From the NCBI GenBank assembly GCA_008711295.1, contig VUYV01000101.1:2500583-2564582 (forward strand): 64,000 nt of DNA, given 5' to 3'. Under the pieces are notes generated by a model that was given only the letters and a program-made list of their open reading frames with translations, ran no database searches and had not been told where the DNA came from. Shown piece after piece: positions 23,051 to 36,400 of the stretch. Both the position numbers and the translations under genes were made by a program. Source of the stretch: Anarhynchus alexandrinus (lineage: Eukaryota > Chordata > Aves > Charadriiformes > Charadriidae). Each line of letters starts with the position of its first letter. The first letter of the stretch is position 1.

Positions 23051-26000
23051 TGTCCACAGTGACAACCTCTTCCTAAGGCAGTCACCCTCAGGTCTCTTTA
23101 TAGTCAGTGGTATGAAAGAAGTCCTGCTGGGGCATGATTTATCTGCCTTATTTACGTGGCTACATTGGAAGGAAATGGATAGCAGTCCAGAAACACCCAT
23201 TTCTCTCCATTGCCTGTAACAGGAGCCTACATGCCTAGCTTAGGTGGAGACACATGCATTAGGTCAGATGAATCTCGATTCACAGTATGTTCCTAGTTAC
23301 TTTGTACAGACATGAGCACAACTCTGTGACTGATACTTTATAAATTCAGACTCAGGAAACAAAAAATTAACAACTGATTGTTTTTCCTAAGAGCATGTGC
23401 ACTTAAAGTTTGCTCACATGGCTCCAATTGACTGAGTTATGCCACTTTGTGTAGGTGATGACATTTTCAGTGGCAGGAGAACATCTATATCAGATGAGAA
23501 ATGATATGTTGCTAATCTGTAATAACTCAAGACTTGTGATTGTGTCAACTTACCCTTTGTTAAACAGAACTTTCAGAACTGCTATAACAATGCCATATGT
23601 CGACTACTAAAATTAGGACTTGCATTTTATTTCTGCTGGTTTTCTCCTCTACTTTGTGTCCTCCCTCAAACAGCATATCCAATGTTTATGCCTTCTTAGA
23701 GTGCATTAGATTTATTTTTTCATCAGAGGCTGATTTTTAACCTGTTTCTTTTTCTCAAGTGGTAATCTTTATGACCTGAATAATTTTATGAATGAAAAAT
23801 ATACCTCTCACCAGAACAAAGCACTCTTTCCAAAAGAATATGAACATGTGGAAAAGGAATATGTGTGCACATTTCAGGACGAGGCTTTTTAATGTGTTCA
23901 GGAAAAACAAGCAACTTCTGTGTCAAAGTTCTGGTTAACACATAGTGGTTAGGCATTCTAGATCCATAAGAAGCTTTGGACTATTTTTTCAAAATGCAGT
24001 TCTCTTCTTCAAAATTTGAGTGTCCATCTATTACTTCTGTTACGTATAAGATGAATGTTCCACTTTGAAAATAGCACTTGTAACAGCAAATGGAATTTTG
24101 GGTGCAGTCATCCCAATTTTGATACTTTAAAGTTTCTGACTGTTTTTACAAAATACAACAATACTGTGCTGTATCTGTTTGCATTTCCTTTTTGCAACAT
24201 AGAATAATGGAAATGCTCTTTTAATGACATAGTAATTAACTCTCCTCTCTAGCTGGTTCTACTGGAATCAGCTGAGTTTCTTGGGAGTTTCTGGCCTACA
24301 TCTGAATTATTTAGTTTTTGAAACCAGTAATATATGTCCCCTTTTGCTACACAGAGGAGTCTGATTCTTCTGAGTAAAGTGTCACAAATTAACAAAGAAA
24401 TAATAATTTCTTTCTAGTTATACCAAGGAACAATTCTTTCCAAACATCTCTAGTACACTGGTCATCTTTTCTAGTCAGTTTATAAACTATATGTTTGCAA
24501 TCTGGAGTGTGCTAGTGATGCAACAGGGATGTATGAGTGGATGTGCTGGTGAGGTGAGGTTTTTTTCGTCTGGTGCAGAAATTGCAAAGCCACGATGTGT
24601 CATAGAAAGTAGTTACTTTAAACTTCTCTACTTTCAGAACTGTAGGCTTCTCCAAGTCTCTATTACCAAGCATCTGGTCAATGAAATACGTTTGATGTGC
24701 ATGTCAAATAGATTAAGTATATACACCTGCTAAGAAAATATATCTTCAAAGTGTTGCATATAATTAAGATAATGCATAACCTTAGAAAGACACCAGCCCA
24801 GGAGTTTTGTAATCACAAACCATTTTCTGATATCCACTCAGGCTCATTTGTTTTAATCACTTCTTCGTTCATGTCCTTGAAATTGTAAACTTTTTCTAGC
24901 GGATCCTGTCACTGTGTATTTATATGGTATGAAGCACTGTCTTGCCTCTCATCTCCACTGAGAATATTTAATAATAATATTTAACTTCAGCCACCTAAGA
25001 GCTAGTTGTCCACTTCTTATAGTTGCTCAGAGCCTTTTTACAATCAGTGGAGAGCGCTGGTGCCTGCAGGGTTGAGTTAACTTAGATGCCTATTTCAGTT
25101 TATGAGGAATTGCCCGCTGAAGCTGTCTCCACTGACTGTGGAAGGAGGCAGAGACTGACTGAAACTATGTGGTTGGCGCCTCATCCACTGAATTCCGTGG
25201 GGTTTTTACAGGTGATAATAGCCCGCTCTTAGGAGCTCACTGCAAATTCAGAGCAAGGCTTAGGGGTGATTGAGAGCAAAGTCAGACACAGAATATTTTT
25301 TCATCCACTAAAATCACTTCCTTGATTTCCTACTGGTCATGTCTATACTGCAGATACAGAAGCAGGCTGTCAGGACCCCAGGACCACCCACATCAGCGAT
25401 TATCACCTGTACACATAGCATTCAATTTCACTTTGCAAAAAAGCACAGGTCAGGAGTGAAATATTCTAGAATCCCATGTTAAAGTGAATGTAAATAATAT
25501 TTACTAAATATTATCTTTACTTTAGATATCTTGCAGCAGGCTAAGTTTGCACAAACTTGTAAAAACTGTGTTGATTGGTCCAGAATGGATGGGCTTTCTT
25601 GGTTCAATAAGGTCTGAAGCCTGGCTAAAGTCCTCTTTTGGGCTTGCTGTTAGCTATGTAGCTAGTGGGCAGTCAGATCTAGAAACCATGCTTGCCTACA
25701 GCTCTTACACATTTTCTTCCCATTTCATGTATGTTTTTCTGAGCTTTCTCTTATTGTGGTGCTCTGCTTTAGAAGCAGTCATCAAGACTGTGGTACTGTC
25801 ATACACATTAAGCTATTTGTAGAAATACCTAAGTAGGAAGCTTCATACAATTACAATGCTGGTCTTCAGGAAAGCTTCCAACAAAATTTTTGAACTTTTT
25901 TTCCCTCCAGAAGTCAGTTCTCAAACAATTAAGGTACTTTTGGTTTCCACTACTGCAAGACCAATACTGTTCCCATCAATGATTAATCTGATGTTCTGAA

Positions 26001-27631
26001 TTCCTTGCTCATTTTTTTGCTCTACTGCTCTTGGAATGCAGCAAAAATTATAGTTGGAGCTAGACTCATGGAGATGCTTGTTCCTTCCTATTTGTCCACT
26101 GTCTGCCTTGCAGTCTCAATGAGTCCAAGGGGTCTTCTCATTACCTGGAGTCCAGAGCAATTGCCCTTGCTGCTGTCCTCCAGAAGAGCACACCAAAGAG
26201 AGCTCAGGTTGCACTACTAATGAACATTAATTCTTCATCTAAGATTTCTGTTGTCACTTGTGGAAAGTTTTGTAATTGGTTAGCAGTAGTTGGCATGAGG
26301 AACAATTACCATATGTAAGGATGGCTGAACTCAAAAAGTGGTATTTGCCAGAGTGTGACTGAAAACTCACAAAGCTGAAGAGAAGGTGATGAAGATGAAT
26401 GGAGATGAAGCAGTGAAAGCAGCTACTGAGGTTAAAAGAGGCATTACCAGACTCAGAGAAAGAACTGGAAAATTTTTAAGAGTTGACAAGAACAAAAAGC
26501 CTGTGGCCACTGTGGACTTCTTAATCCTTTGAACTTAAAGAAGCAGAATCTGCGGGAGCCTTGATGTACAGCAGGTACCTGAGAGCCCAAGGATAGCTGG
26601 TGAAATCTTGTTTATGAGGACTACAAATCACTACTTCATTCTGCACAGTAGTATAGATATCCAGTGGAGCTTTTCTATTAGAGGACAGAATGTCTTTGTC
26701 TCAGCTGCTGACTGTTCAACTGCTCGCTGCCCAGATTTATCACTTTGGCAACAGGGTGTGCTCTGAAGAGTTAGCCAACCACTGGTTATGTGCTCATGGT
26801 TCCCATTTTGACTTTCCTCATCTCATTTACAGGAACCACTTGAAATAACTTAGTTCAGCTGAAGAATGGTCGTTTTTTCTGTCTTTTGGTGTGATGTATA
26901 GGCCTTAAAGTTTCCACAACAAGCGTTGGCAGTGCCCCAAATGCTATTTTATATTCAGCCCTTCAAGTCTCGGGATCTATTTTGTCCTCCCCTAAACTTT
27001 CATACCAGTGAGAGGAAGTCCATGAGTCATGGTTCAGTTATCTGTAGCTAGACTCGCTCCCAAGCAAGGTGTACAGCATGGAGGGAGAGAGTGCTGCATA
27101 AAAAATATATGGGCCTTTCTGAGCTACATAAATTTTAATAATTGTACAACTCTCTTCACTCATTCTGTTATACTGGTTTGCAGTGTTCTTTGATTAAAGA
27201 ATTATTGTAAGTGGGAAATCACAATAGGAAGACAATTTTCATATATTTTGAAGGTGTTTTCTGATAAGGTGGAAACCATCTTAGATACTCTGAAGACCTC
27301 AAATCAATTAGAGTGTACATACTTTGGAAGTTATATTTTTTCCTATTAATTTTCCTATGTTTGTCATATATCTGAATTAATACACACACTTTTCTCTGTC
27401 ATATACCTGAAGTGTCACTGAATGTGGTATTCCATCTTTCAGCTTACAAGACAGATTTCAAATTCAAAGAGAATTTGTCATCCTGGTCCCAAGCTGTCAC
27501 ATTTCAAGTAGGCTGTTACCTGGGCTTCCAACAACAGTTTAATATTTTTTCTTCCCTCAGAGTTCAGAATATGGAGTTAAAGTATGAGTTGCATAGACTA
27601 GAAGTCCTTTGGGATTTCACAAAGAGTTAGT
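23051..27631. other. AT-rich non-coding DNA
   Basis: No gene recognised. A possible L2-type 3' end lies at 24877-24984. A short hydrophilic open stretch at about 26357-26530 has no splice support. Confidence 0.55.
24877..24984 (+). repeat. Possible L2-type 3' tail or L2-ended SINE
   Basis: AAATTGTAAACTTTTTCTAG, then CCTGTCACTGTGTATTTATA, then GAAGCACTGTC, ending in AATAATAATATT. This resembles the sauropsid L2/SINE 3' end (attgtaagctctttgggg, gggactgtctt, tgtacagcacctagc, ending aataataata). The match is from memory, with high divergence. Confidence 0.35.
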
Positions 27632-27715
27632 TTATGTTATGTTATGTTATGTTATGTTATGTTATGTTATGTTATGTTATGTTATGTTATGTTATGTTAT
27701 GTTAGGTTATGTTAT
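27632..27715 (+). repeat. (TTATG)n microsatellite
   Basis: About 17 copies of a 5-bp unit (TTATG) over 84 bases, with one variant copy (GTTAG) near the right end. Confidence 0.97.
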
Positions 27716-29432
27716 CACCAGTGGCATGGATATATGGATAAGATACTTCTGCAAATGCAATTTATAGGGTTTTTTGATCCATGAGAATGAACTGAAAACG
27801 GACAATAAAGTTTTAACCTAGAAGCTGGTACATGAGCATCATGTGCCCAAATCTATGTTCATACACAGCTGAAGTAGGTAAATTCATGGGAATCAATACA
27901 GTTTCTTGAGATGTATACAGTTATGTAATTAACAATTAAATTGCATCCTGTCATCTTTCAAATACTTTGTTTCATAATTCTAGCAGCTTGCATAATAAGA
28001 GGAAAATGCTAGTTTTATCCTATCAGGTGAAATTCTGAAGTGAAATAGGAGTGGGGATACTTTGGCTGGGAAGCAGCTGAGGTGGGTATCCGCATCTGAG
28101 CTGATGACCCTAAGTTCCCGTATCAGACATGGAGGAAGGCCTGTAATGCTCAAGGATGAACCCTTAAACTCAAATGTACATCCCTGTGTCTGCTCTGAGG
28201 ATTTGTGCCTCTAAGTGTGCCGATTTCTCTCCATTGCATATTGGAGGATCTCAGATGTTCATGATGGATATGTGTAGATAAGCGTGATGAACCCTACAGT
28301 ATGTTAGTGCCAAATAAGTCAAACATCAGCGAGTTGTAACTCTGATAGAGTGTTTTTATGCTCAGTTCTCCTGTGGGAAGGCATATCCTTGCCCACCAAT
28401 TTTAGATACAATTGGGTTTGAAAACTCTGTGTATGCAAACCTAATTGCTACAAAATCTACTTGTCTTTGCCATACTTATTACTTAAATTTTCGTAAGTGT
28501 TTGGTTTTTTCCTGACAAATGAGTCCAAGAAATAAGCTTATAAGCAATGCAAGCAATGTCCCTGAAACAAACTGCTGTGAATAAGTAACAACTAATACTC
28601 CACCATATTCTGCACATTTGTCTTTGCTGACTTAACTGTGTGAGTAATAACCTGCTGAGCATTAGAAAAATCTGTGACTCTCTGTTAAGACAGTAATATG
28701 GATTCCCTCTTATCATAATGAGCAATACAGAGGAGGACAGAAATTTGATTTATTTTAATTTGGACTGTTCTATATTATTATTGCATATTTAGATTTTCTC
28801 TTGTCTTTTCAGAGTGGAAGAGAAATTTCACAGCTCAACCAAAAATGAAATGTTAATTCTTTTCTCCCTTCAATGTTACTTCATTGCTGCCTTCCCCTGG
28901 CCTTGTGTAAGCTTTCACTGAAAAAAAATATTGCTATTGACTTTTTGGACTTCTCCTGTTTAGGAAAAAGGAAATTGCAGGTCAGTGTCATAATGGTTTG
29001 AGATTATCTTATTTCCCAAAATATCACCCAGTCCTGTGAGCTTGCAAACAGTCAGAAGCTACATTTAGAGAGACAAGTCTTCACATTTGGGTAGCATCTG
29101 AAAAGTAGCTTCATATTCACAGCCTCATTTCCAGAACCAGAATTACCCCTGCCTGTCTCATGGCAATGTGCTCAGCAAACCAGCAGCCATGGGTGAGCTT
29201 TTCCCTCATGGATGAATGTCAAATAGGATGGCAAATAATCTCTATCTAGCCACGTAACTGTCTCATTGTTCTAAGTTTTAATCCATGGGTTCTCTATCTC
29301 CTAAAATATTCACCTGAGTCATAAGAAAGACTCACAGATGAGATTGTGCATCTGTGTGACTGTGGCTGAGCTGAGAAGGTTTCACTTTGTGCTCCAGAAA
29401 ACCTTCCCCAGTCTCTACCACATGGAAGTACT
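27716..29432. other. AT-rich non-coding DNA
   Basis: No gene or recognisable repeat. The longest open stretches are about 80 codons, without splice support. Confidence 0.6.
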
Positions 29433-29560
29433 TCATAGAACCAGATGATGTCTGAGGTTGGAAGGGACATGGACCTGGAGAACATCTCATCCCACCCCCT
29501 GCCCAAGCAGTGTCATCTAGAGCAGATGGGATAGTCGATCCCTAGTCCCTGTCCAGAAGG
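29433..29560 (-). mobile_element. Degraded CR1 3'-end fragment
   Basis: The sequence ATAGAACCAGATGATGTCTG, then AGGTTGGAAGGGACA, CCCACCCCCTGCCCAAGCAG and TCTAGAGCAGATGGGA follows the order of the CR1 3' end on the minus strand. It is more diverged than the other copies, hence older or mutated. Confidence 0.75.
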
Positions 29561-32392
29561 GGCAATCTTTGCTTGGTGCATTGATACATTGCACGGCAAT
29601 ATGGACAGAAAGAAGTAAAAATACAAAGGTCCAATGGAGATTGTGTAACAATGTAGAGCTTCAAGTTTAAGATATGGCACAAACCTTTGAAAGCAAGTAT
29701 GATTAACCACTGTGAGAAAACAATGAGAGAGGTAGCAATGTCTTCATCTTTTGAAGTCTTCACATCAAGGTTTGATGATATTTCTGTTTAGCTAAATACA
29801 AGCTATTAATCTCAGAACAGAGAGAAATGGATCAAGCGTAGTGCCTGCGTTATTCAGAAGTCAGACTAGGTGATCTAATGATGCCTAGTGGGTTTAACTG
29901 TCTGTAAATGACACGGTGAGCTCTTGCTGATTTGGAGCCGTTAATACTGCCAATGCTCCAGAATTCCTCTAAGCTACAAAGAGCATCACCCACCCCATCT
30001 CTTTTTATTCCACACCTTTATGGAGGGAAAAAAAACCGCAAAAAAGATGTTCTTCACATCTCTGAAAGAAAAAAGCATTCTGTGGGGAAAAGGAAATGGT
30101 GAGTAAGAACACCCATACACTGCTAAGTGCTCCCTTGATTCACGGAAGAAAAGCCTGATTCCATATGCACTGGAATCTCTGACATAAGAAAAAAGAGAGA
30201 CTTTCAGCATTTTCATCATGCATGTATAGCGTAAGATGTGTTGCAACAAAAAAGGGTAGTAAGGACATTATTAGGGGGAAAACGAGAAAAAAAAGCTATG
30301 GTACTTTATTTTCCCAAGATTTGTTCTAAATTCTACTCTTAGTAATGCTATGGCAAATGCTGATTAATTCCAGCCAGCTGTCTTACTTCTGATTTAAAGG
30401 CACTGACATGAAAGCAAATGCAAAATTTATGTATTCATTACATAGCACGTACACCTATACAAATCTGGTCCACAGTGAGTTGCTAACACTTGTATTATAT
30501 TTCCTAATATGCCTCCAGAGATTTAAAATTCTTATCTTCTCTTGTTTGTAAGAGGTACGACCTATTCTATCCTGGCATTCCATCAAATGTGTAAAAATTC
30601 ACTAAAGCAAATCATCTTTTGCCAACAGCAGTATGATTGACAGCCTGCTGTTTTCACATCCACAGAAACTACCAAGTTTTTATTTAGTGATGAGAACAAT
30701 TACAATCGTGGAAGTTGTTTTGCTTTGCTTTACTGTGGTGGAGTTGGATCTGAAATATTTAGTAGAGTTTGCTAACTGCAGCTCTTGAATGGTGTTTATT
30801 GTCATTGTTTGAATGAGTGAGCAGTATTTGTATCAGATTTATCACTTAATGCTGCAATACATAAGTATATCCCCAGTCAAGTTCTTAATTCCAAAAATGG
30901 AAATGCTAATAAAGGTGCTTGAAAAGCAGCAATAGTATGATAGATCTTCTCCTGTTGCAAATAATTGTCCATATTCACCAGAAATGCTCCATTCCAAGTT
31001 TGTTTCTAGTAAATAATAATAAATAAATTCTACTTCCCTGGAACATGCACGAGAAGCATGTTATTTGCTGAAATTCACTATCTAAGCACGTAATATTGAA
31101 GTGGTACAAAATATTAATAAACAGCATGTGGTCAGATGCTGAAATTTCCACAACATAATCAACTTCAGTGATAACAGTCTAAGCTTATAGCAATCTAATC
31201 TTTTGCCAGAGGCTGGAAGAACACAATCAAGCTTCCAGGAAAGCCTCTCTTGACATTTAAGAACAAATAATAGGTATACTACAAAGCACGGTTTGAATTC
31301 TATGGGCAATTCATTTATTCCAAAAAGGGTTTGAACAGAGAACTCCTAAAAATGTGACAATAATGGCAGGAGCCTTCAGAGGTATTAATGACTTAATTAA
31401 TTAACTGTTTAAAATATGGCATACATGCTATGACTGTGAGTATGACTCAACAGAAAATCAAGGGCTCTATAAAACCAATGGTAACAACAGAGTAGTTGTA
31501 TTTTTTCCTATTATTTATTATTACTGTTGTCACTGTCATTGTTATTTACAATAGATTTTCCAATGAGGGCCGGGCATGAAAAAGCCAAATATGAAAAGCT
31601 GTTCCCAGAACAGGGTTTCCCCGTCCGAGAGCAGAGAGCCCCGAGGTTCCCAGAGGGAGCAGGCTCCTTCCTGCTGCCGGGCAGGCGGAGTGCTGGGGCT
31701 GGGGACCAAGCGAGCCCTGGCTGGTGCCAACTGAAATTCGTGCAATTCTTCTCAGTCCCACTGCTGCCCAGCACTGAACCCAACAGAAAGGAAGTCTATT
31801 TTATTCCATGAGTGCTACTGAAGTCTGCGCAACTGTTGAAGTCCCCAGCTTGGTAACAATTGGGTGCTTAAGCTGAGCACAAACTCCTGAAAAGAGTAAG
31901 CCTTTCCTGCAGGTAAGTTTGACTTCAAAGCATCATCAAATTCAGAGCATTCAAAAAAAAAAACCCCGAGAGTAGTGCTTTTTTTTTTTTCCCAAAAAAT
32001 TTTTTCACCTCACTTTGCTCTTGACCAAGCTACTGAAGCTGCCAGTCAAATGAAGCTTGTGGCAGTTTTACTTTCTAACTCATTAGTGATGGAAATGAAT
32101 GTCTTCTTGGGAAAAATCATTAGTCTGAAATGTTGATTACAATATTTACCCTTTCACCAACAAATTAGATGCTGTAAGCTACATACAAATGTCCCCTCAT
32201 TGTTTAATATAAATCACTCATACAGGGATTTATAAAGAAGGTATCTGTTCTTTAACTTCTAGTAGTTTTAGAAGGTGCTAATGTGAATGGGCAGAGGTGT
32301 TCATTATGAATATCTGCAGCATGAGTGACCTAATCTTAATTAGGCAATGAAGGAATTCTGTGTTTCCCAAAAATGAATATGACAGGAAGTAT
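29561..32392. other. AT-rich non-coding DNA with one GC-rich patch
   Basis: No gene recognised. A CpG-containing GC-rich patch lies at about 31566-31720 (see findings). Opposed A and T runs lie near 31953-32006. Confidence 0.55.
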
Positions 32393-33392
32393 ATAGAATC
32401 ATAGAATCATAGAATTAGTGAGGTTGGAAGGGACCTTTAAGATCATCAAGTCCAACCGTTAACCTACCCTGAAGAGAGAAAAAAGAAAAAAANNNNNNNN
32501 NNNNNNNNNNNNNNNNNNNNNNNNNNNNNNNNNNNNNNNNNNNNNNNNNNNNNNNNNNNNNNNNNNNNNNNNNNNNNNNNNNNNNNNNNNNNNNNNNNNN
32601 NNNNNNNNNNNNNNNNNNNNNNNNNNNNNNNNNNNNNNNNNNNNNNNNNNNNNNNNNNNNNNNNNNNNNNNNNNNNNNNNNNNNNNNNNNNNNNNNNNNN
32701 NNNNNNNNNNNNNNNNNNNNNNNNNNNNNNNNNNNNNNNNNNNNNNNNNNNNNNNNNNNNNNNNNNNNNNNNNNNNNNNNGAGGTGAGGCCTCACCAGTG
32801 CCGAGTACAGGGGGATGATCACTTCCCTAGTCCGGCTCACCACACTATTCCTGATGCAGGCCAGGATGGTGTTGGCCTTCTTGGCCGCCTGGGCACACTG
32901 CTGGCTCATACTCAGCCGGTTGTCCACCAACACCCCCAGGTCCTTTTCCGCTGGGCAGCTTTCGAGCCACTCTGCCCCCAGTCTGTAGCGCTGCATGGGG
33001 TTGTTGTGACCCAAGTGCAGGACCCGACACTTGGCCTTGTTGAACCTCATACCATTGGCCTCAGCCCATCTGTCCAGCCTGTCCAGATCCCTCTGCAGAG
33101 CCAATCTACCCTCAAGCAGATCAACACACCCTCCCAGTTTAGTGTCGTCTGCGAACTTGCTGAGGGTGCATTCGATCCCCTCATCCAGATCATTGATAAA
33201 GATATTAAAGAGAACCGGCCCCAGCACTGATCCCTGGGGGACACCACTTGTGACTGGACACCAACTGGATTTCACTCCATTCACCACCACTCTCTGGGTA
33301 CGGCCATCCAGCCAGTTTTTTACCCAGCGAAGAGTATACCTGTCTAGGCCATGAGCAGCCAGTTTCTCCAGGACTGGAGAACTCCAGGACTG
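32393..33392 (-). mobile_element. CR1 LINE, RT C-terminal half, interrupted by assembly gap
   Basis: A minus-strand CR1. The 3' tail (ATAGAATCATAGAATCATAG on +) starts at 32393, and the sequence breaks into an N gap at 32493-32780. From 32781 the coding remnant resumes, in minus orientation: [43 protein letters not shown], an intact [27 protein letters not shown] and [20 protein letters not shown]. Homology ends near 33376, with a duplicated 11-mer at the junction. The frame is open through the visible part, so this is one of the younger copies here. Apparent openness across the Ns means nothing. Confidence 0.93.
32493..32780. other. Assembly gap (288 N)
   Basis: A run of 288 undetermined bases inside a CR1 copy. 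The left edge is a purine-rich stretch (GAAGAGAGAAAAAAGAAAAA). The gap size may be an estimate. Confidence 0.99.
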
Positions 33393-33415
33393 TGAAAGAC
33401 TGTTGTCTTTCACAG
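33366..33415. repeat. Direct duplication plus hairpin at CR1 5' junction
   Basis: CTCCAGGACTG occurs at 33366-33376 and again at 33382-33392. The second copy runs into a perfect 11-bp inverted repeat, CTGTGAAAGAC (33390-33400) and GTCTTTCACAG (33405-33415), with a 4-base loop. Confidence 0.9.
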
Positions 33416-36400
33416 CTGGAAATAGCATAGAGGGATGCACTGGAGTTCTTATGCAGCTCAGTCTTCAGGATTTTCTCCTGTTCTGTTTAAGACATTGTAC
33501 ACAACCTCAAATAGTATTTTAGCACCTCTGGGGTTAAGGAATCAGTGCGAAAAGCCACTTTCAATAATACAACATTCCTAATGGGGAAACAAGGAGGGGG
33601 GAAATCCCTACCAACACAGAATATATCTGTTTCTAATGAAGAAATCTACCTAAATCAGGGCTTGCAGTCTGTCTCTCTCTCCCATCTTAAAATTTCAGCT
33701 TCCTTTGCCTTTTTATAGCCTTTATATGCTTATGATACAGCTTAAAGAAGTAGTACATGGTCCCTCTCCCTCTGCCAGTATGAATGCTTTGTGCCAAAAA
33801 GGTTTATTTGGCAGCAAACCACAGATCCAAAGAGGAAACTTCCTCAGCTCACATAAAGAGAGATGAACCTGTAAGTCCACTTGATTGACTTGCCCTGTGA
33901 AATGCCCAGGGGTGCACGATTCCCTCCAGTGACCTGCCTTCCCTGCAGTAGGGCTGTTTTATGCAGGTGCTGGAGGTATGGGATTCACAACACCATAGAC
34001 CTTGTGCTAGTAAACACCTGTGTCATCTAAAAAGACTAATTCAGAGCATGATGTCCCCCACAGTTAATCATAGAAACTTTATGAGGAAAAAAGCAGACGG
34101 AGCGGTCAATTGCCATGACTGGCAAATTTTCAGGATGCTTCAGCACTCAAATGACTCTTGAAGTAGAATAATATGATTTTGCTGTTTTGACACTGTGTCG
34201 CTTGAAGCTACTATAAATATTTGAATGGTGTCACTCTGGTATGAGATCTACCTGCCACCCCCTCTTTTTACCAACAGCAGAAATCTTGGATTTTTTTTGT
34301 TTCCTCTTAGCAAGAGATGATTGAAATATTTCTAAAACTATGTAATATTGTACAACCTCCCTTGCATATAGAGGAAGACTATGTGAAGTGGCACAGGTAG
34401 TTTGTGGATCTTAGCAATGCCCACATGATCCTCAATAGCCCATTGATACTTTTATTTTCTTTAAATCCATGGTATGCCTTCACTTTCTATGTTTCTTGGC
34501 TAAATGATTAAGGTCAGCCACTTTTCAGCCCCAAAGGCTCAAAACAGTGTGTTTGCTATTGTGCTGTTCATGCTGTTCATGGGTGGGAGGCGGGGGGGTA
34601 TTTCAGTTCATTGACTTTGGGTTTTTCGGGGGTTGGTTGCACTATTAACGTTCCCCCTGCCACAGCAGACTAGACATGCTAAGTAAGTTTATGCACAAAA
34701 TCTATTTCTTCTATCTAGGAGATAACAAAAAAGTGCAGACATCCTTCCTGTTGGTTTCTATCCAGAATAAATTTCTCCTAGCAGGTACTGATTGCCAGAA
34801 TTTTTAGCCCAGATTGAGAAATCTCAGTGAAGTCTTGCTTTCTGAAATGTGATGCTAAGCACTTTCTCGGGATAAGGAATATCACATTCTCCCTTTAAGG
34901 AATCTCATATTTTGAAACTGAAATTACCAGATCAATTGAGAAAAAAAATAGACTTCCTTGTTTTGCTGAGATTATTTCATTATTATTCCTCAAGGCACCT
35001 GAAAAGGTACAGTAACCACAAGAGTTTGCGTTGGATGTTCCCGCTATTTTATACCTGCAGTTACCTACGATGCCTTGCTCAGTTTTGACAAGTACTTACA
35101 GCAAACACTACAGCAAGATTAAGCAGTGGCCAGTTGGGCTTTTTGACTGGCCTTATCACTGCAAATTTAATTTTCCACAAAGAGAGCAAACAACTTCCTG
35201 GACATTTCCTTAAAGTACATGAGGCACCCAAGCAGCGAGGCAATCATTAGATGACAGACATAGGTAACCTAGAAGAGCATATGCCATTTTACCTTTGTAA
35301 TTTTTAGTTAAATGACAATAATAACAATTTTCAGTTTCAGGTGTATCTTAAGTTTGGGGTTTTTTCCTTCTCTAGGAAGCTTCCCAGAAACATCTATCCT
35401 TGAAGGATATGAAACAGAAAAAAAAAGGACTATCAAGGGAAAAATCAAAATCAGAGTCAACTTGAAAGTCATCACTGCTCAGCGTGACAGTCTCCAACAT
35501 ATCCATCTTACTTCAAGATTATTGTCTGAGCATAAAATAGCTTATAGCGAGAAAAACAGCATTCACATGAGCTTTTGCTAAAGTTAGCCTGATATTCTGT
35601 GGGACTGATGGTTAGACAGACTGGTGTCTGTCGATTGTGCTATCACTTCAGTGTGTGAAACCAATTTGCTTGCAAGCAGTCCATATTTCATTAGCATTAT
35701 AAGTGCTACAAGAAGATAATTAACTTCTTTACAAGAAAATAATTAACTTCACTATATAGCTAAATCACTGGAGCAGAAGTGATCAATAAAACAGTCAATA
35801 GCAAATCGTTTGGTCCCATTTTATTAATGCTGTTTGAATTCATGCACTTTCCAATATGGGGTTTATCTGCACATCATGAGAGAAATTTCATGTCATGCTA
35901 CAAGTTTCATCACAGTGACACAGATCACATATCTATGCAACATAGTTGACAAAAGCCACCAGCTGTCTAAATCAGTGGGTGTCTGGGAAATCAGTATTTT
36001 TTTACATTGTAAAATTTAATCGTAGGGTGTTATGTGCGTCTTTGCTAGCAGATCTGGTCAGACAGAAGTCAGATGGGGGAAGGGAAGGAATTTAAAACCA
36101 GGTGCCAGAGGCCTTATCAGATATGACAGAATAAATGGCATATCTCAGGATTACTATGAGGCACGAAGGCTCTGCAATCAGCAATCCTGCGGCATCTAGA
36201 ATTACTGCCTTCACATTTCATACTTGTTGGCGCTGTGGAGGTCAGATGTGTTGGTGACCTTTTTTTCTATATGATTAATGGCTCTGGTGTCCATGATTTT
36301 CATCCAACAGAATCACATTGATTGGAATTGCAGCAAATAAGATTGCACATGAAAGTTTGCACATAGCCTCTGACTGTATAAATTTGCATTTACATTATAT

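Noticed and set aside
26357..26530. Hydrophilic, Lys/Glu-rich open stretch (KAEEKVMKMNGDEAVKAA region)
   Set aside because: It reads like a possible processed pseudogene fragment, but I could match it to no family and saw no splice signals or poly(A) tail.
32784..33230. 148-codon + frame and other + frames over the CR1 at 32.4-33.4 kb
   Set aside because: These are antisense to a clear minus-strand CR1 RT remnant.
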